Source: DATFES01 sp035457725 (GTDB lineage Bacteria > Pseudomonadota > Alphaproteobacteria > CACIAM-22H2). From it: 46,626 bases of DNA. Under the pieces are notes generated by a model. That model searched no databases, was not told where the DNA came from, and saw only the letters and a program-made list of their open reading frames with translations. The translations under genes and the position numbers were made by a program. Position 1 is the stretch's first letter, and each line of letters opens with the position of its first letter. Shown in pieces: positions 35,851-44,314 of this stretch. The DNA lies in assembly GCA_035457725.1 (NCBI GenBank), contig DATIBC010000087.1:1-46626 (forward strand). Reading direction: 5' to 3'.

Positions 35851-37025
35851 CCGCCCCCGATCTCGCGACGACGGCGTCCCGGTTGCCGCATTACATCAAC
35901 CCGACGCCGTTCGACGCTTACGCCGGCGAGAAGCTTTCGCCCGAGCTCGAGCGCTATTACATGGCCTCGCAGTGGCGCATGATGTGGTGGAAGCTGAAAC
36001 GCCACCGCCTCGCCGTCATTTCGGGCGTGGTCCTTTTGGCGATGTATAGCTCGATCGTCATCGCCGAGTTTCTTGCGCCCTACAGCCTGCATACGCGCAA
36101 CACCGAATACATATACGCCCCGCCGCAAACGCTGCACCTGTTTCACGATGGGACGTTCATCGGGCCGTTCGTCTACGCGCTCGATTACCATCTCGATCTC
36201 GACACGTTAAAGCGCGAATACGCCGCCGACCGCTCCCGGGTGCAGCCGCTGCGGTTTTTCTGTCGCGGCGACGAGTACAATTTCTGGGGCCTAGTCCCCG
36301 GCGATTTTCATTTCGTGTGCCCGCCCAAGGAGGGCACGCTGTTCCTCTTCGGCACCGATCGGCTCGGCCGCGACATGCTGTCGCGGCTTATCTACGGCGC
36401 GCGCATCTCGCTCACCGTCGGGCTCATCGGCATCACCGTCAGCTTCGTGCTCGGCATCGTGCTCGGCGGGCTCGCCGGCTATTACGGCGGCTGGGTCGAC
36501 AACGTCGTGCAGCGGACGATCGAGGTCCTGCGCTCGTTCCCCGAGCTGCCGCTGTGGATGGCGCTCTCGGCGGCGCTGCCGGTGTGGTGGAGTCCGCTAT
36601 GGGTCTATTTCGGCATCACGCTCATCCTCGGGCTCCTCGATTGGACCGGCCTCGCGCGCGCGGTGCGATCGAAGCTTCTGGCGTTGCGCGAGGAGGATTT
36701 CTGCACCGCGGCGATGCTGATGGGCGCCAAGCCGCGACGGATCATCGGCCGGCACTTGCTGCCGAGCTTCATGAGCCACCTCATCGCTTCGGCGACGCTG
36801 TCGATTCCCTCGATGATCCTCGGCGAGACGGCGCTGTCGTTCCTCGGCCTCGGCCTGCGTCCGCCGCTCACCTCGTGGGGCGTCCTGCTGACCGAGGCGC
36901 AGAACATCAACGTCGTCGCGCTCTATCCCTGGCTTATGCTGCCGGTGGTGCCGGTCATCATCACCGTGCTGGCGTTCAACTTCCTCGGCGACGGCCTGCG
37001 CGATGCGGCCGATCCCTACAAGTAG
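35847..37025 (+). CDS. Peptide-type ABC importer permease (DppC-like)
   Basis: 392 residues from ATG 35847. TM1 is at about 50-70, followed by an unusually large periplasmic segment (about 75-170, with C133 and C151 possibly in a disulfide), then the permease domain beginning GTDRLGRDMLSRLIYGARISL. The EAA loop is REEDFCTAAMLMGAKPRRIIGRHLLP. DppC proteins usually have a shorter loop before GTDxxGRD. Its TAG stop directly abuts the stop of the convergent methyltransferase (TAG|CTA), leaving no room for a terminator. Confidence 0.93.
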   Translation: MTAPDLATTASRLPHYINPTPFDAYAGEKLSPELERYYMASQWRMMWWKLKRHRLAVISGVVLLAMYSSIVIAEFLAPYSLHTRNTEYIYAPPQTLHLFHDGTFIGPFVYALDYHLDLDTLKREYAADRSRVQPLRFFCRGDEYNFWGLVPGDFHFVCPPKEGTLFLFGTDRLGRDMLSRLIYGARISLTVGLIGITVSFVLGIVLGGLAGYYGGWVDNVVQRTIEVLRSFPELPLWMALSAALPVWWSPLWVYFGITLILGLLDWTGLARAVRSKLLALREEDFCTAAMLMGAKPRRIIGRHLLPSFMSHLIASATLSIPSMILGETALSFLGLGLRPPLTSWGVLLTEAQNINVVALYPWLMLPVVPVIITVLAFNFLGDGLRDAADPYK

Positions 37026-37850
37026 CTACAGCTTTTCTAGCCACAGGCTCGCTTCGTGGGCGCCCGGCGGCAGCGCGAGCGTGCCGAGCCCGGTGGCGCG
37101 CACCTCGCTCGCCATCCGCGTCGCGACGTAGCGCGACGACCACTGCAGACGATAACCGCCTCCGGTCAACAGCGTCGCCACGGCGCTCTGTTCGTTGTAA
37201 CCGCGCCAGCTCCATGCCGGCGGGTAGCCATCAGGAAGGAAAATGTCGTGCAAATGGACCAGCGCGCCGGCGGGAAGCATCGGCATGACGCGGTTCAAGA
37301 TCATGTCGACGTCGCTTCCCGGCATCAAGACGTGGCTCGAATCGACGAACAAGACGTCGCCCGGCGTCAGGCCTGCCATCAGCTTCGGCGGCATGTCCTG
37401 CACCTGGCCCTGGAACCAGTCGATGGCGAGGCCGGCGAGGGCGGCGCGTGGCGCCGGATCGATTGCGGTCAGCCGCGTCGCGAGGCCACCGTCGGCGATG
37501 GCGCGGGCGAGGAATCGCGTCGAGTGACCGGAGCCGATTTCGACGATGCGTCGCGGCATGTGGATCCGCACCATGGCATAGGCCATCGCCGCGTCGAGTC
37601 GCGGGAACCAGTCCTGGGCGAAGCGCGGGGAAGGCGGCGGCATGCTGTCGAAGCCGGCGAACGTGTCGAGATAGCCGGCGGCTTCGCCGAGCAGTATCCG
37701 GAAGCGATCGACCGCGGCGGCAAAAAGCGGCTCGATCTCAGGATATAGCGCCGGCGCATGCACTGCGTCGGCGTAGCGATAGGGGATGAAGAAACCGCGC
37801 CGCGCCAACGCCAAGGTCGCGCGCCGCCACAACCCGCGCCAGGAAGTCAT
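37026..37850 (-). CDS. Class I SAM-dependent methyltransferase (Methyltransf_24-like)
   Basis: 274 residues. The SAM-binding loop is RRIVEIGSGHSTRFLARAI (residues 100-118), with TAIDPAP as acidic strand end and GDVLFVDSSHVLMPGSDVDMILNRVMPML, the Methyltransf_24 hallmark. A further motif, LHDIFLPDGYP, may bind metal as in O-methyltransferases. The substrate is unknown. It is the third gene of a minus-strand run (OmpR regulator, MBL-fold hydrolase, methyltransferase) with a 21-base gap upstream, and ends flush against the importer operon. Confidence 0.88.
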   Translation of the reverse strand: MTSWRGLWRRATLALARRGFFIPYRYADAVHAPALYPEIEPLFAAAVDRFRILLGEAAGYLDTFAGFDSMPPPSPRFAQDWFPRLDAAMAYAMVRIHMPRRIVEIGSGHSTRFLARAIADGGLATRLTAIDPAPRAALAGLAIDWFQGQVQDMPPKLMAGLTPGDVLFVDSSHVLMPGSDVDMILNRVMPMLPAGALVHLHDIFLPDGYPPAWSWRGYNEQSAVATLLTGGGYRLQWSSRYVATRMASEVRATGLGTLALPPGAHEASLWLEKL

Positions 37851-37871
37851 GCCTCTCGTGATCCCCGCTCT

Positions 37872-38696
37872 TTACGGAGAGAGCGTCATGCCCTCGACCG
37901 CCACCAGCGTACCAGGCCGCGCCTCTTCGGCGGCTTTTGCAATACCGTCCATGAATGCGTCGTCGTGTCCGGGATCGTGGTGGAAAATCACCAGTTGCTT
38001 GACGCCCGCGGCGTTCGCCAGACGTACGCCTTCTTGCCAAGTCGAGTGCCCCCAGGTGACGTAGCGGGGGAATTCCTCGTCGGTATACGTCGAATCGTAG
38101 ATGACGAGATCGGCGCCGGCGATGAGCGCGAGGACGTTGGCGTCGGGTTTGTCCGGCACATGTTCGGTGTCGGTGACGTAGCAGATCGACTTGCCGGCGA
38201 ACTCGATGCGGTAGCCAGTCGAACCGTTGGGATGGTTGAGGAGCGTTGTCCTGAGCTTGATCCCAGGCCCCGGCGTCAAGATCTCGCCGCAGCGGAAATC
38301 GTGAAACGTAAGGTCCGCGCCGAGTACCGCGATCGGAATCGGGAACAACGGCGCCATCATCATTTCGGACAGAACGTAGCGGAGCGTGTGGTCGGGCAGA
38401 AGATGGCCCGCCCACATGCGCAGTCGATTGGTTCTCGCATAGGCCGAGCTGAAAAATGGAATGCCGCAGATGTGGTCGAAGTGGGTGTGGGTGAAGTACA
38501 GATCGGCGTCCATGATGCCCTGGGCGTCGATTTGCCGGCCGAGCGGCCGCAGGCCGGTGCCACCGTCGAATATCAGCAGCTTTTTTCCGCAGCGCACTTC
38601 GAGGCACGAGGTGTTGCCGCCATAACGCGCATAGGCCGGGCCGGGACAGGCGAGCGACCCGCGCACGCCCCAGAACGTCACCGTGAATTCGCTCAT
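37872..38696 (-). CDS. MBL-fold metallohydrolase
   Basis: 274 residues. The metallo-beta-lactamase metal motif THTHFDHICG gives H70, H72, D74 and H75. Further ligands are likely in LLNHPNG, YVTDTEH and IFHHDPGHDD. The N-terminal WGVRGSLACPGP..RYGGNTSCLEV matches a subgroup related to RNase Z and phosphodiesterase-like hydrolases (PDE1/CpdA-like MBL). A cyclic-nucleotide or phosphodiester substrate is possible but not shown. It is 61 bases downstream of the response regulator on the same strand and probably co-transcribed. Confidence 0.9.
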   Translation of the reverse strand: MSEFTVTFWGVRGSLACPGPAYARYGGNTSCLEVRCGKKLLIFDGGTGLRPLGRQIDAQGIMDADLYFTHTHFDHICGIPFFSSAYARTNRLRMWAGHLLPDHTLRYVLSEMMMAPLFPIPIAVLGADLTFHDFRCGEILTPGPGIKLRTTLLNHPNGSTGYRIEFAGKSICYVTDTEHVPDKPDANVLALIAGADLVIYDSTYTDEEFPRYVTWGHSTWQEGVRLANAAGVKQLVIFHHDPGHDDAFMDGIAKAAEEARPGTLVAVEGMTLSP

Positions 38697-38757
38697 GACT
38701 GGCGCCCGTCTCGCGCCGTGGCAAAGGGCTGTCCGCGCGCGAAGTGCAGGCGCATCA

Positions 38758-39444
38758 TCAGATGGAGAGGCGATAGCCGCCCGGGACGGTGACCAGTATC
38801 GCCGCCTTGGCGGGATCGCGCTCCATCTTTTGGCGTAGGCGGTAGATATGCGTTTCGAGGGTGTGCGTGTTGACGCCGGCGTTGTAGCCCCACACCTCCC
38901 CCAATAGACGCTCGCGCGACACCGGTTCCTCGCCGGCGCGATAAAGGAAGCGAAGGATCGCCACCTCCTTTTCGGTCAGGCGGATCCGCTTCTTCGTGTT
39001 GTTTTCGACCAGAACTTTTTGCGCCGGTTGGAAGCTGTATGGGCCAAGCGCGAAAATCGCGTCTTCCGACGCCTCGTGCTGGCGCAGATGGACGCGCAGA
39101 CGCGCCAAGAGGACGCCAAGGCGGAACGGCTTGGTGACGTAATCATTGGCCCCCGACTCGAGGCCTTGGATCGTGTCGCTTTCGCTGGTCGCCGCGGTCA
39201 GCATGATGATCGGCGCCCCGACTCCTGCTCCCCGCATGCGCCGGCAAATCTCGCGGCCGTCGACATCGGGCAACCCGACGTCGAGCAGAACGGCATCGAA
39301 ACGCGAACCACCAGCCACGGCGGCAAGCGCGTCGGCGCCCGTGCCGACTTGGGTGGTCTGGAATTCCGGCGCCAACTGCTCGGCGAGCGACTGGCGAAGC
39401 GCGACGTCATCGTCGACGAGCAAAATGTGACGCGAAGTCATCAT
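38758..39444 (-). CDS. OmpR-family response regulator
   Basis: 228 residues from ATG 39444; 39441 and 39465 are alternative starts and no clear ribosome site distinguishes them. The receiver domain is complete: acidic pocket LLVDDD, phosphoacceptor D55 in LLDVGLPDVDG, T83 and K105 (TKPF). The C-terminal winged helix has RLTEKEVAILRFLYRAGEEPVSRERLLGEVWGYNAGVNTHTLETHIYRLRQKME. No histidine kinase is encoded nearby, so it is an orphan here. A palindrome lies about 55 bases upstream. Confidence 0.94.
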   Translation of the reverse strand: MMTSRHILLVDDDVALRQSLAEQLAPEFQTTQVGTGADALAAVAGGSRFDAVLLDVGLPDVDGREICRRMRGAGVGAPIIMLTAATSESDTIQGLESGANDYVTKPFRLGVLLARLRVHLRQHEASEDAIFALGPYSFQPAQKVLVENNTKKRIRLTEKEVAILRFLYRAGEEPVSRERLLGEVWGYNAGVNTHTLETHIYRLRQKMERDPAKAAILVTVPGGYRLSI

Positions 39445-39884
39445 GGCCGGCAATTGTCTTATCATAAGGCAGGAACGCCGCCAAACGCGGCTTGGTCTGG
39501 CGAAAATTTCGCCGCCTGCGCTTTCGCCGTCTAGCGTTCGGCGTCGACAGGCCTTGGGTCAACGCTGTTAAGTAATTGATTATGCGTGGGAAAGACGCTT
39601 GCCTGGGTTAAGGCCCGAATCGCGGATAGGCGCCCCTATGGACGCAGCTGGCGGGATGCTTGCCGCCGACTGTCGCGACGTACACGGGGGGGGGCCAGTG
39701 ACGAGGCGGCGGCGTCGACGGCTCGCGGCGCATTCGCGGCATTCGCGCCGGACATCACGACCGCGGGCGATGGCGAGTTCTGCCAGAAGGACTTTCCTCG
39801 AGCCCGCTCGGCGATCGCGACGGGCAATGGCGCACGCCTTCTCGGCGATAAAGATGTTCCGGATCGTCGGCGTGGGGAAGCGAA
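39445..39884. other. Gap between response regulator and alpha/beta hydrolase
   Basis: In these 440 bases, open frames on both strands are arginine-rich or cross the neighbours and are not convincing. A palindrome and direct repeats lie at 39499-39529 (separate entry). A run of nine Gs at 39686-39694 stands in an otherwise featureless stretch. No terminator is seen for the hydrolase gene. Confidence 0.5.
39499..39529. promoter_or_regulatory. Candidate operator upstream of response regulator
   Basis: GGCGAAA-A-TTTCGCC is a perfect 15-base palindrome at 39499-39513. Its right half, TTTCGCCG (39507-39514), recurs as TTTCGCCG at 39522-39529, 15 bases downstream. Direct or inverted sites near 10-11 or longer multiples of turns are typical of OmpR-type regulators, so autoregulation is plausible. 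Not verified. Confidence 0.35.
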
Positions 39885-40769
39885 TCAGCCCCGCGATTGC
39901 GTCATCGCCCGCATCGCCTTGCCGATCGGGTGGGTGAAATCCGCGCATTTGGCCAGGATGTTGAAATGGTGCAGTTTTGGCGCTCCGACAATCCGCACCG
40001 CGGCGCCGGCGTTGCGCCAAGCGTCGACCAGCGCCGATTGCTGACGATGAAACTCCGCGCTTTCTTGCTCGCCGACGGACAACCATAGAGGCGTCGCCAA
40101 ATTGGGCGGCAGGCCGAGCGGCGAATTGCGTTGGACCGTGCCCTCATCCAGCTTCAACACCGCAGTCTGATAGCTGCGCCTCAAAGGTTCGAGGTCGTAG
40201 ACCCCGCTCACCGAGAATGCTCCCTTGATCAAGTCGGTGGGCAGTCCGCCATGCCGGCGCCAGTCGGTGGCTGCGAGCATGGCGGCGAGGTGGCCGCCGG
40301 CCGAATGTCCGGCGACGAAGATGCGCCGCGGATCGCAACCGAAGCCAGGCGCGTTGCGCCACAGCCACGCCAACGCCGCGCGCATCTGGCGAACGATCTC
40401 GTCGATACCGACCTGCGGCGCCAGCGCGTAATTCGGCGCGGCGAAGGCGATGCCCGCCTTGGCGAATGCCGGCGCGAGGAAACAAACATCGCGCTTGTCG
40501 AGCGCTTGCCAGTAGCCGCCATGGATGAATACAAGGAGCGGCGCACGGCGCCCAGACCTGCGGCTCACCGCAGGCAGTAGATCCAGCGTCTCGGCCGGAG
40601 TCGGGCCATACGCAAGATCGCGCCAGCAATCGGAGCGTGCACGCACCGCGTCGCCTTCGCGCTGCCAGAAGGCGAAAAACTCCGGATGCTGCGGCCAACG
40701 GGCGCGCAGATTATATTGCGCATCGAGGCCAGTCTGGTCGTAGCCCAGGTAGATTCTTTTCTTGGCCAT
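39885..40769 (-). CDS. Alpha/beta hydrolase (HSL/kynurenine formamidase-like)
   Basis: 294 residues. The oxyanion-hole motif HGGYW is at 83-87, the nucleophile elbow GHSAGG has S156, and the catalytic histidine is probably H268 in KLHHFNIL. The N-terminal YDQTGLDAQYNLRARWPQHPEFF is shared by a group of carboxylesterase/BD-FAE proteins that includes arylformamidases. No tryptophan-degradation genes are close, so the substrate is open. It diverges from the L,D-transpeptidase-like gene across 84 bases. Confidence 0.9.
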   Translation of the reverse strand: MAKKRIYLGYDQTGLDAQYNLRARWPQHPEFFAFWQREGDAVRARSDCWRDLAYGPTPAETLDLLPAVSRRSGRRAPLLVFIHGGYWQALDKRDVCFLAPAFAKAGIAFAAPNYALAPQVGIDEIVRQMRAALAWLWRNAPGFGCDPRRIFVAGHSAGGHLAAMLAATDWRRHGGLPTDLIKGAFSVSGVYDLEPLRRSYQTAVLKLDEGTVQRNSPLGLPPNLATPLWLSVGEQESAEFHRQQSALVDAWRNAGAAVRIVGAPKLHHFNILAKCADFTHPIGKAMRAMTQSRG

Positions 40770-40853
40770 GGTTCCCCCTGATTGGCGGCCGCCGATTGAA
40801 GCGGGCCCTTCGCATCAAGGCAAGCCCGCGAACGGTCGCCGCGGTCGAAGCCA

Positions 40854-41390
40854 ATGGACGTGATCGTGACGCCGATCCGCCCTGGCGCGGGCGTCTTGGT
40901 CCGGGGGCCATTTTCTCGGCTGTGCACGCTCGGACGCGCCGGCGTGCGGAGGGACAAGCGCGAGGGCGACGGGGCGACGCCTGTCGGCCGTTTCGCGTTG
41001 CGCCGCCTGCTCTATCGACCCGACCGCTTCAGCGCGCCGCCGGCGACCCGGCTGGCTTGCTTGCCGATCGGACCAGACGACGGCTGGTGCGACGAGCCCA
41101 TGGATCCGTCCTACAACCGGCAAGTCAAACTGCCATATCCGGCGCGTGCCGAGCGCCTGTGGCGGGACGACGGGCTCTACGATCTCGTCGTCGTCCTCGG
41201 CCACAACGACGATCCGCCACGCGTCGGCGCCGGTAGTGCGATCTTCCTGCATGTCGCGCGCGACGATGGCGGACCGACCGAGGGCTGTGTCGGCCTGGCG
41301 CGCGCCGACCTGCTCGGGTTGCTCGCCGCCGTCGATCCGCGCGACTGCCTCGAGGTTCGTTGCGCTCCGGGTGCGCCAGCCGAGGCTTGA
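40854..41390 (+). CDS. L,D-transpeptidase (YkuD) family protein
   Basis: 178 residues. The YkuD active-site stretch is HVARDDGGPTEGCVGL with H133 and catalytic C145, preceded by REGDGATPVGRF and a YDLVVVLGHNDDPP strand. The usual SHGC-x-R is TEGC-V-G, seen in the YafK/DUF-type branch. These enzymes form 3-3 cross-links or attach lipoproteins in peptidoglycan. No signal peptide is evident, which is odd for a periplasmic enzyme and leaves localisation open. It stands alone on its strand before a fusion oxygenase. Confidence 0.86.
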   Translation: MDVIVTPIRPGAGVLVRGPFSRLCTLGRAGVRRDKREGDGATPVGRFALRRLLYRPDRFSAPPATRLACLPIGPDDGWCDEPMDPSYNRQVKLPYPARAERLWRDDGLYDLVVVLGHNDDPPRVGAGSAIFLHVARDDGGPTEGCVGLARADLLGLLAAVDPRDCLEVRCAPGAPAEA

Positions 41391-41444
41391 CTCGCGCGCA
41401 CGGCTGGATAGAAGGTTGCTCGTACGACACCGTAGAATTGCAAC

Positions 41445-42563
41445 ATGGCGCAAATGCTGCTGGCCGGCGATCCGGCGCCCTGGTTCGTGGCGCAGGCGTC
41501 CAACCTGGAAGAGTTTCACTTCTCCTCGGCCGGCGGCCGCTACATCGTTTTGTGTTTCTTCGGCACGACGCAGGTCGAGATCGGCCGCGCCCTGTGGCGC
41601 GCCTTCTTCGAGCGGGCGGCGATCTACGACGATCGGCACGCCTCGCTCTTCGGCGTCAGCGTCGATCCCGACGACGAGCGGAGCGGCCGCGTCGTGGCGC
41701 GCCTGCCCGGCGTGCGGCTGTTTTGGGACTATGATCGCGCGATAAGCCGACTCTTCGGGGCGGTCGACCAGACCGATCGACGGCGCTATCGGCCGATCGT
41801 CTACGTCCTCGATGCGGCGCTGCGCGTGCTGAGGGCGGACACGGTCGGCGATCCGCTGCAAGCCGCCATGGAAACGGTCGAATTCGTTCGCGCGCTGCCG
41901 CCGCTGCCGAAGCCCGAGCCTGCTTCGGCGCAAGCTCCCGCGCTGATCCTTCCGGGCGTTTTCGAGCGGGATTTCTGCCGCGCGCTGATCGCCGGCTACG
42001 AAAGCGGACGAAGCGAGGAATCCGGCTTCATGCGCGAGGTCGACGGCAAGACGGCGCTCGTGCTCGACCACGCGCACAAGCGCCGTTTCGACTGGATCAT
42101 CGACGATGCGCGGCTGCGCGACGGAGCGCGGGCGCGCATTCATCGCCGCGCCGCGCCCGAAATGCGCCGCGTCTTTCAGTTCGCCGCCACGCGGATCGAG
42201 CGCGACATCGTCGCCTGCTATGACGCCGCGCTCGGCGGCTATTTCCGCCCGCATCGCGACAACACCACCAAGGGCACCGCGCATCGCCGCTTCGCCATCA
42301 CCATCAATCTCAACGCCGAGGGATATGACGGCGGCGATTTGGTGTTTCCCGAGTACGGACAACGGCGATTCCGCGCTCCCACCGGTGGAGCGGTCATCTT
42401 CTCGTGTTCGCTGCTTCACGAGGCGCTGGCGGTGACTCGTGGCAAGCGCTACGCGTATCTGCCGTTTCTCTACGACGAAGACGCCGCCAAGTTGCGCGCC
42501 GCCAACAACGAATTTCTCGGCGAGGGCGTGCGCCCTTATCGGCTCGACGATCCGCCCGCTTGA
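41445..42563 (+). CDS. Peroxiredoxin-like domain fused to 2OG-Fe(II) oxygenase
   Basis: 372 residues. Residues about 4-150 follow the AhpC/TSA (thioredoxin-like) fold (LAGDPAPWF, GRYIVLCFFGTTQVEIG, LFGVSVDPDDE, RPIVYVLDAALRVL), but the peroxidatic Cys position is not Cys. After a proline linker (152-165), residues about 166-350 form a P4H-like 2OG-Fe(II) domain: H270-x-D272 (FRPHRDN), H325 and R335 as iron and 2-oxoglutarate ligands. It probably hydroxylates a protein or small molecule in the cytoplasm; the N-terminal domain may be a recognition or redox-sensing part. Confidence 0.88.
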   Translation: MAQMLLAGDPAPWFVAQASNLEEFHFSSAGGRYIVLCFFGTTQVEIGRALWRAFFERAAIYDDRHASLFGVSVDPDDERSGRVVARLPGVRLFWDYDRAISRLFGAVDQTDRRRYRPIVYVLDAALRVLRADTVGDPLQAAMETVEFVRALPPLPKPEPASAQAPALILPGVFERDFCRALIAGYESGRSEESGFMREVDGKTALVLDHAHKRRFDWIIDDARLRDGARARIHRRAAPEMRRVFQFAATRIERDIVACYDAALGGYFRPHRDNTTKGTAHRRFAITINLNAEGYDGGDLVFPEYGQRRFRAPTGGAVIFSCSLLHEALAVTRGKRYAYLPFLYDEDAAKLRAANNEFLGEGVRPYRLDDPPA

Positions 42564-42702
42564 GCGGATCCGCGGGCGACGGATTCGCGAGACACAAGGA
42601 CGAGGACGTCAAGAAGGCGTCACGCCGAGCCGTTATCCTGAGCGGGCGGCTTGGGGTGAGTTCGGTCGGATGAGGGCCGCTGACAGCCGAACGCGACGCG
42701 GC

Positions 42703-43383
42703 CTATTCGCCGACCCGCTCGCCGAATATCGCGGTTCCGACGCGCACATGGGTGGCGCCGAAGCGGATCGCCATGGCGAAATCGCCGCTCATGCCCATGC
42801 TGAGGCGCGACAGGCCGTTGCGCCGCGCGATCTCGCGCAGCAACGCAAAATGCAGGGCCGGCGACTCGTGTTGCGGCGGGATGCACATCAGCCCATCGAC
42901 CGGCAGTTCGAGCTCGCGGCACTCGGCGATGAACGCGTCGGCGTCGCCTGGCGCGATCCCGGCTTTTTGCGGCTCCTCGCCGGTGTTGACTTGAACGAAG
43001 CAACGCGGCCGGCGACCCTGCTTCGCCATCGCGGCGGCAAGCGCCTGCGCGAGCTTGCGTCGGTCGAGCGTTTCGATAACGTCGAACAGTGCCACCGCAT
43101 CCTTGGCCTTGTTGGACTGCAGCGGTCCGATCAGATGCAGTTCGAGGTGCGGGTCCTCGGCCCTGAGCGCGGCGTATTTGACCTGCGCTTCCTGCACGCG
43201 ATTCTCGCCGAAAACGCGCTGACCCAGTGCGATCGCAGCGCGCACCGTCGCCAGCGGGTGCGATTTGGTGACGGCGACGAGCGTAACGGAATCCGCCGCC
43301 CGACCCGCCGCCCCGGCGGCGGAAGCGATCGCCGCACGCACTGCGGCAAGGCGATCGGCGAGCGAATTGTAATTGGCGCTCAA
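42703..43383 (-). CDS. yggS: YggS family PLP homeostasis protein
   Basis: 226 residues from a TTG that overlaps the upstream sulfotransferase stop (TTGA). The PLP lysine K40 lies in LVAVTKSHP. FGENRVQEAQVKY, HLIGPLQSNKAKDAV, CFVQVNTGEEPQKAGI and SMGMSGDFAMAIRFGATHVRVGTAIFG are family landmarks. YggS/PLPBP proteins carry and buffer pyridoxal phosphate and affect amino acid and vitamin B6 balance; no catalytic activity is known. Coupling to a sulfotransferase gene is unusual. Confidence 0.95.
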   Translation of the reverse strand: MSANYNSLADRLAAVRAAIASAAGAAGRAADSVTLVAVTKSHPLATVRAAIALGQRVFGENRVQEAQVKYAALRAEDPHLELHLIGPLQSNKAKDAVALFDVIETLDRRKLAQALAAAMAKQGRRPRCFVQVNTGEEPQKAGIAPGDADAFIAECRELELPVDGLMCIPPQHESPALHFALLREIARRNGLSRLSMGMSGDFAMAIRFGATHVRVGTAIFGERVGE

Positions 43384-44228
43384 ACGACCGATACCCCGTC
43401 GGCGTCGAGATAGCCGAGCGCGTGCATCGTGCTCCGGCAGCGTTCGATCAGGCCCTCGGCCTGGCCCCCGGACAGGATCGACCGCCAGTCGCCGATCCTA
43501 CCGTGGCGAAAGAATCGCGCCGAGTTCCGCGAACGCTCGACGAAACCCGCGCGCCGCTCCTGTTCGGCCAGCACATCGAACCGGCTGAATCGCGCCGCGC
43601 GCTCGAGAAGCGCTTGGTCATCGGCAAGACCGAGAAACCGCGCGACGCCGCGCAGCGTTGCGACGGGATCGCGATGCATATCTTCGTAGCGCACTACGTG
43701 CAGCGGCAGGCCAGGGGCGGCGCGCCAGCTCTCGACGTGCTGGCGCCACGACGATAGGAACTGGAAGATCACGCCCGAAGCGGGCGGCGTGGCGTTGTGA
43801 TCGTTGTCGAGCGCTCGCAGCGCCGCGTCGATGGACAATCCGTAATGGTCGGCAAACGACGTCGCGACATCGAGCGGGTTGCGCACCACGTAAATCGCCG
43901 CCCGCGTCGCATCGTGGGTGATCAACGGCACGCCGTCGAGCGCGCCGAGCACGCTGTGCGTTTTGACCAGGACCCAATCGGGGCGGCTCGCCGCCATGCG
44001 CCGATGCACCTCGGGGCGCAGGCGGTTGATCTCGGCCGGCGTGAGATGGGCTGCGTCCCGGCCGCTCAGGACGACATAGGGGCCGACGTCGTTGTCGGAG
44101 AGGCAATGGCGCGGCAGTTCATTGATCGGCACAGGCGCCGGCGCATTGGCGCGATAGTTGGCGATGAGCGCGCGCAGCCACGTATTGCCCGATTTCGGAT
44201 ACGAAGCGAGCCAGACGATGCCGGACAT
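43380..44228 (-). CDS. Sulfotransferase family protein
   Basis: 282 residues from ATG 44228 (MSGIVWLASYPKSGNTWLRAL); an in-frame ATG at 44294 only adds a basic leader. The PAPS 5'-phosphosulfate loop YPKSGNTW is at 10-17 and the 3'-phosphate motif YVVRNPLDVATSFADHYG follows in the middle. The family transfers sulfate to hydroxyl or amino groups of small molecules, sugars or lipids. It ends at yggS and diverges from a TPR/GT41 protein by 86 bases. Confidence 0.92.
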   Translation of the reverse strand: MSGIVWLASYPKSGNTWLRALIANYRANAPAPVPINELPRHCLSDNDVGPYVVLSGRDAAHLTPAEINRLRPEVHRRMAASRPDWVLVKTHSVLGALDGVPLITHDATRAAIYVVRNPLDVATSFADHYGLSIDAALRALDNDHNATPPASGVIFQFLSSWRQHVESWRAAPGLPLHVVRYEDMHRDPVATLRGVARFLGLADDQALLERAARFSRFDVLAEQERRAGFVERSRNSARFFRHGRIGDWRSILSGGQAEGLIERCRSTMHALGYLDADGVSVV

Positions 44229-44314
44229 GGCGCTGCGGCGCTCCTCATTGGCCGAGTTGCGCCGTTCTAGCAGGTTGCGCGGGCGGCGCGCCATGGGCTA
44301 AGAGACGCGCATCG

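Noticed and set aside
39580..40086. Minus- and plus-strand frames spanning the gap and the end of the alpha/beta hydrolase
   Set aside because: They overlap the conserved hydrolase coding region and have no domain signal outside it.
42640..42690. Possible fourth REP-like copy between the oxygenase and yggS
   Set aside because: It shares only GATGAGGGCCG with copy B and lies between convergent genes, but lacks the TCGAC core and the CCTGAACG tail, so it is too weak to call.
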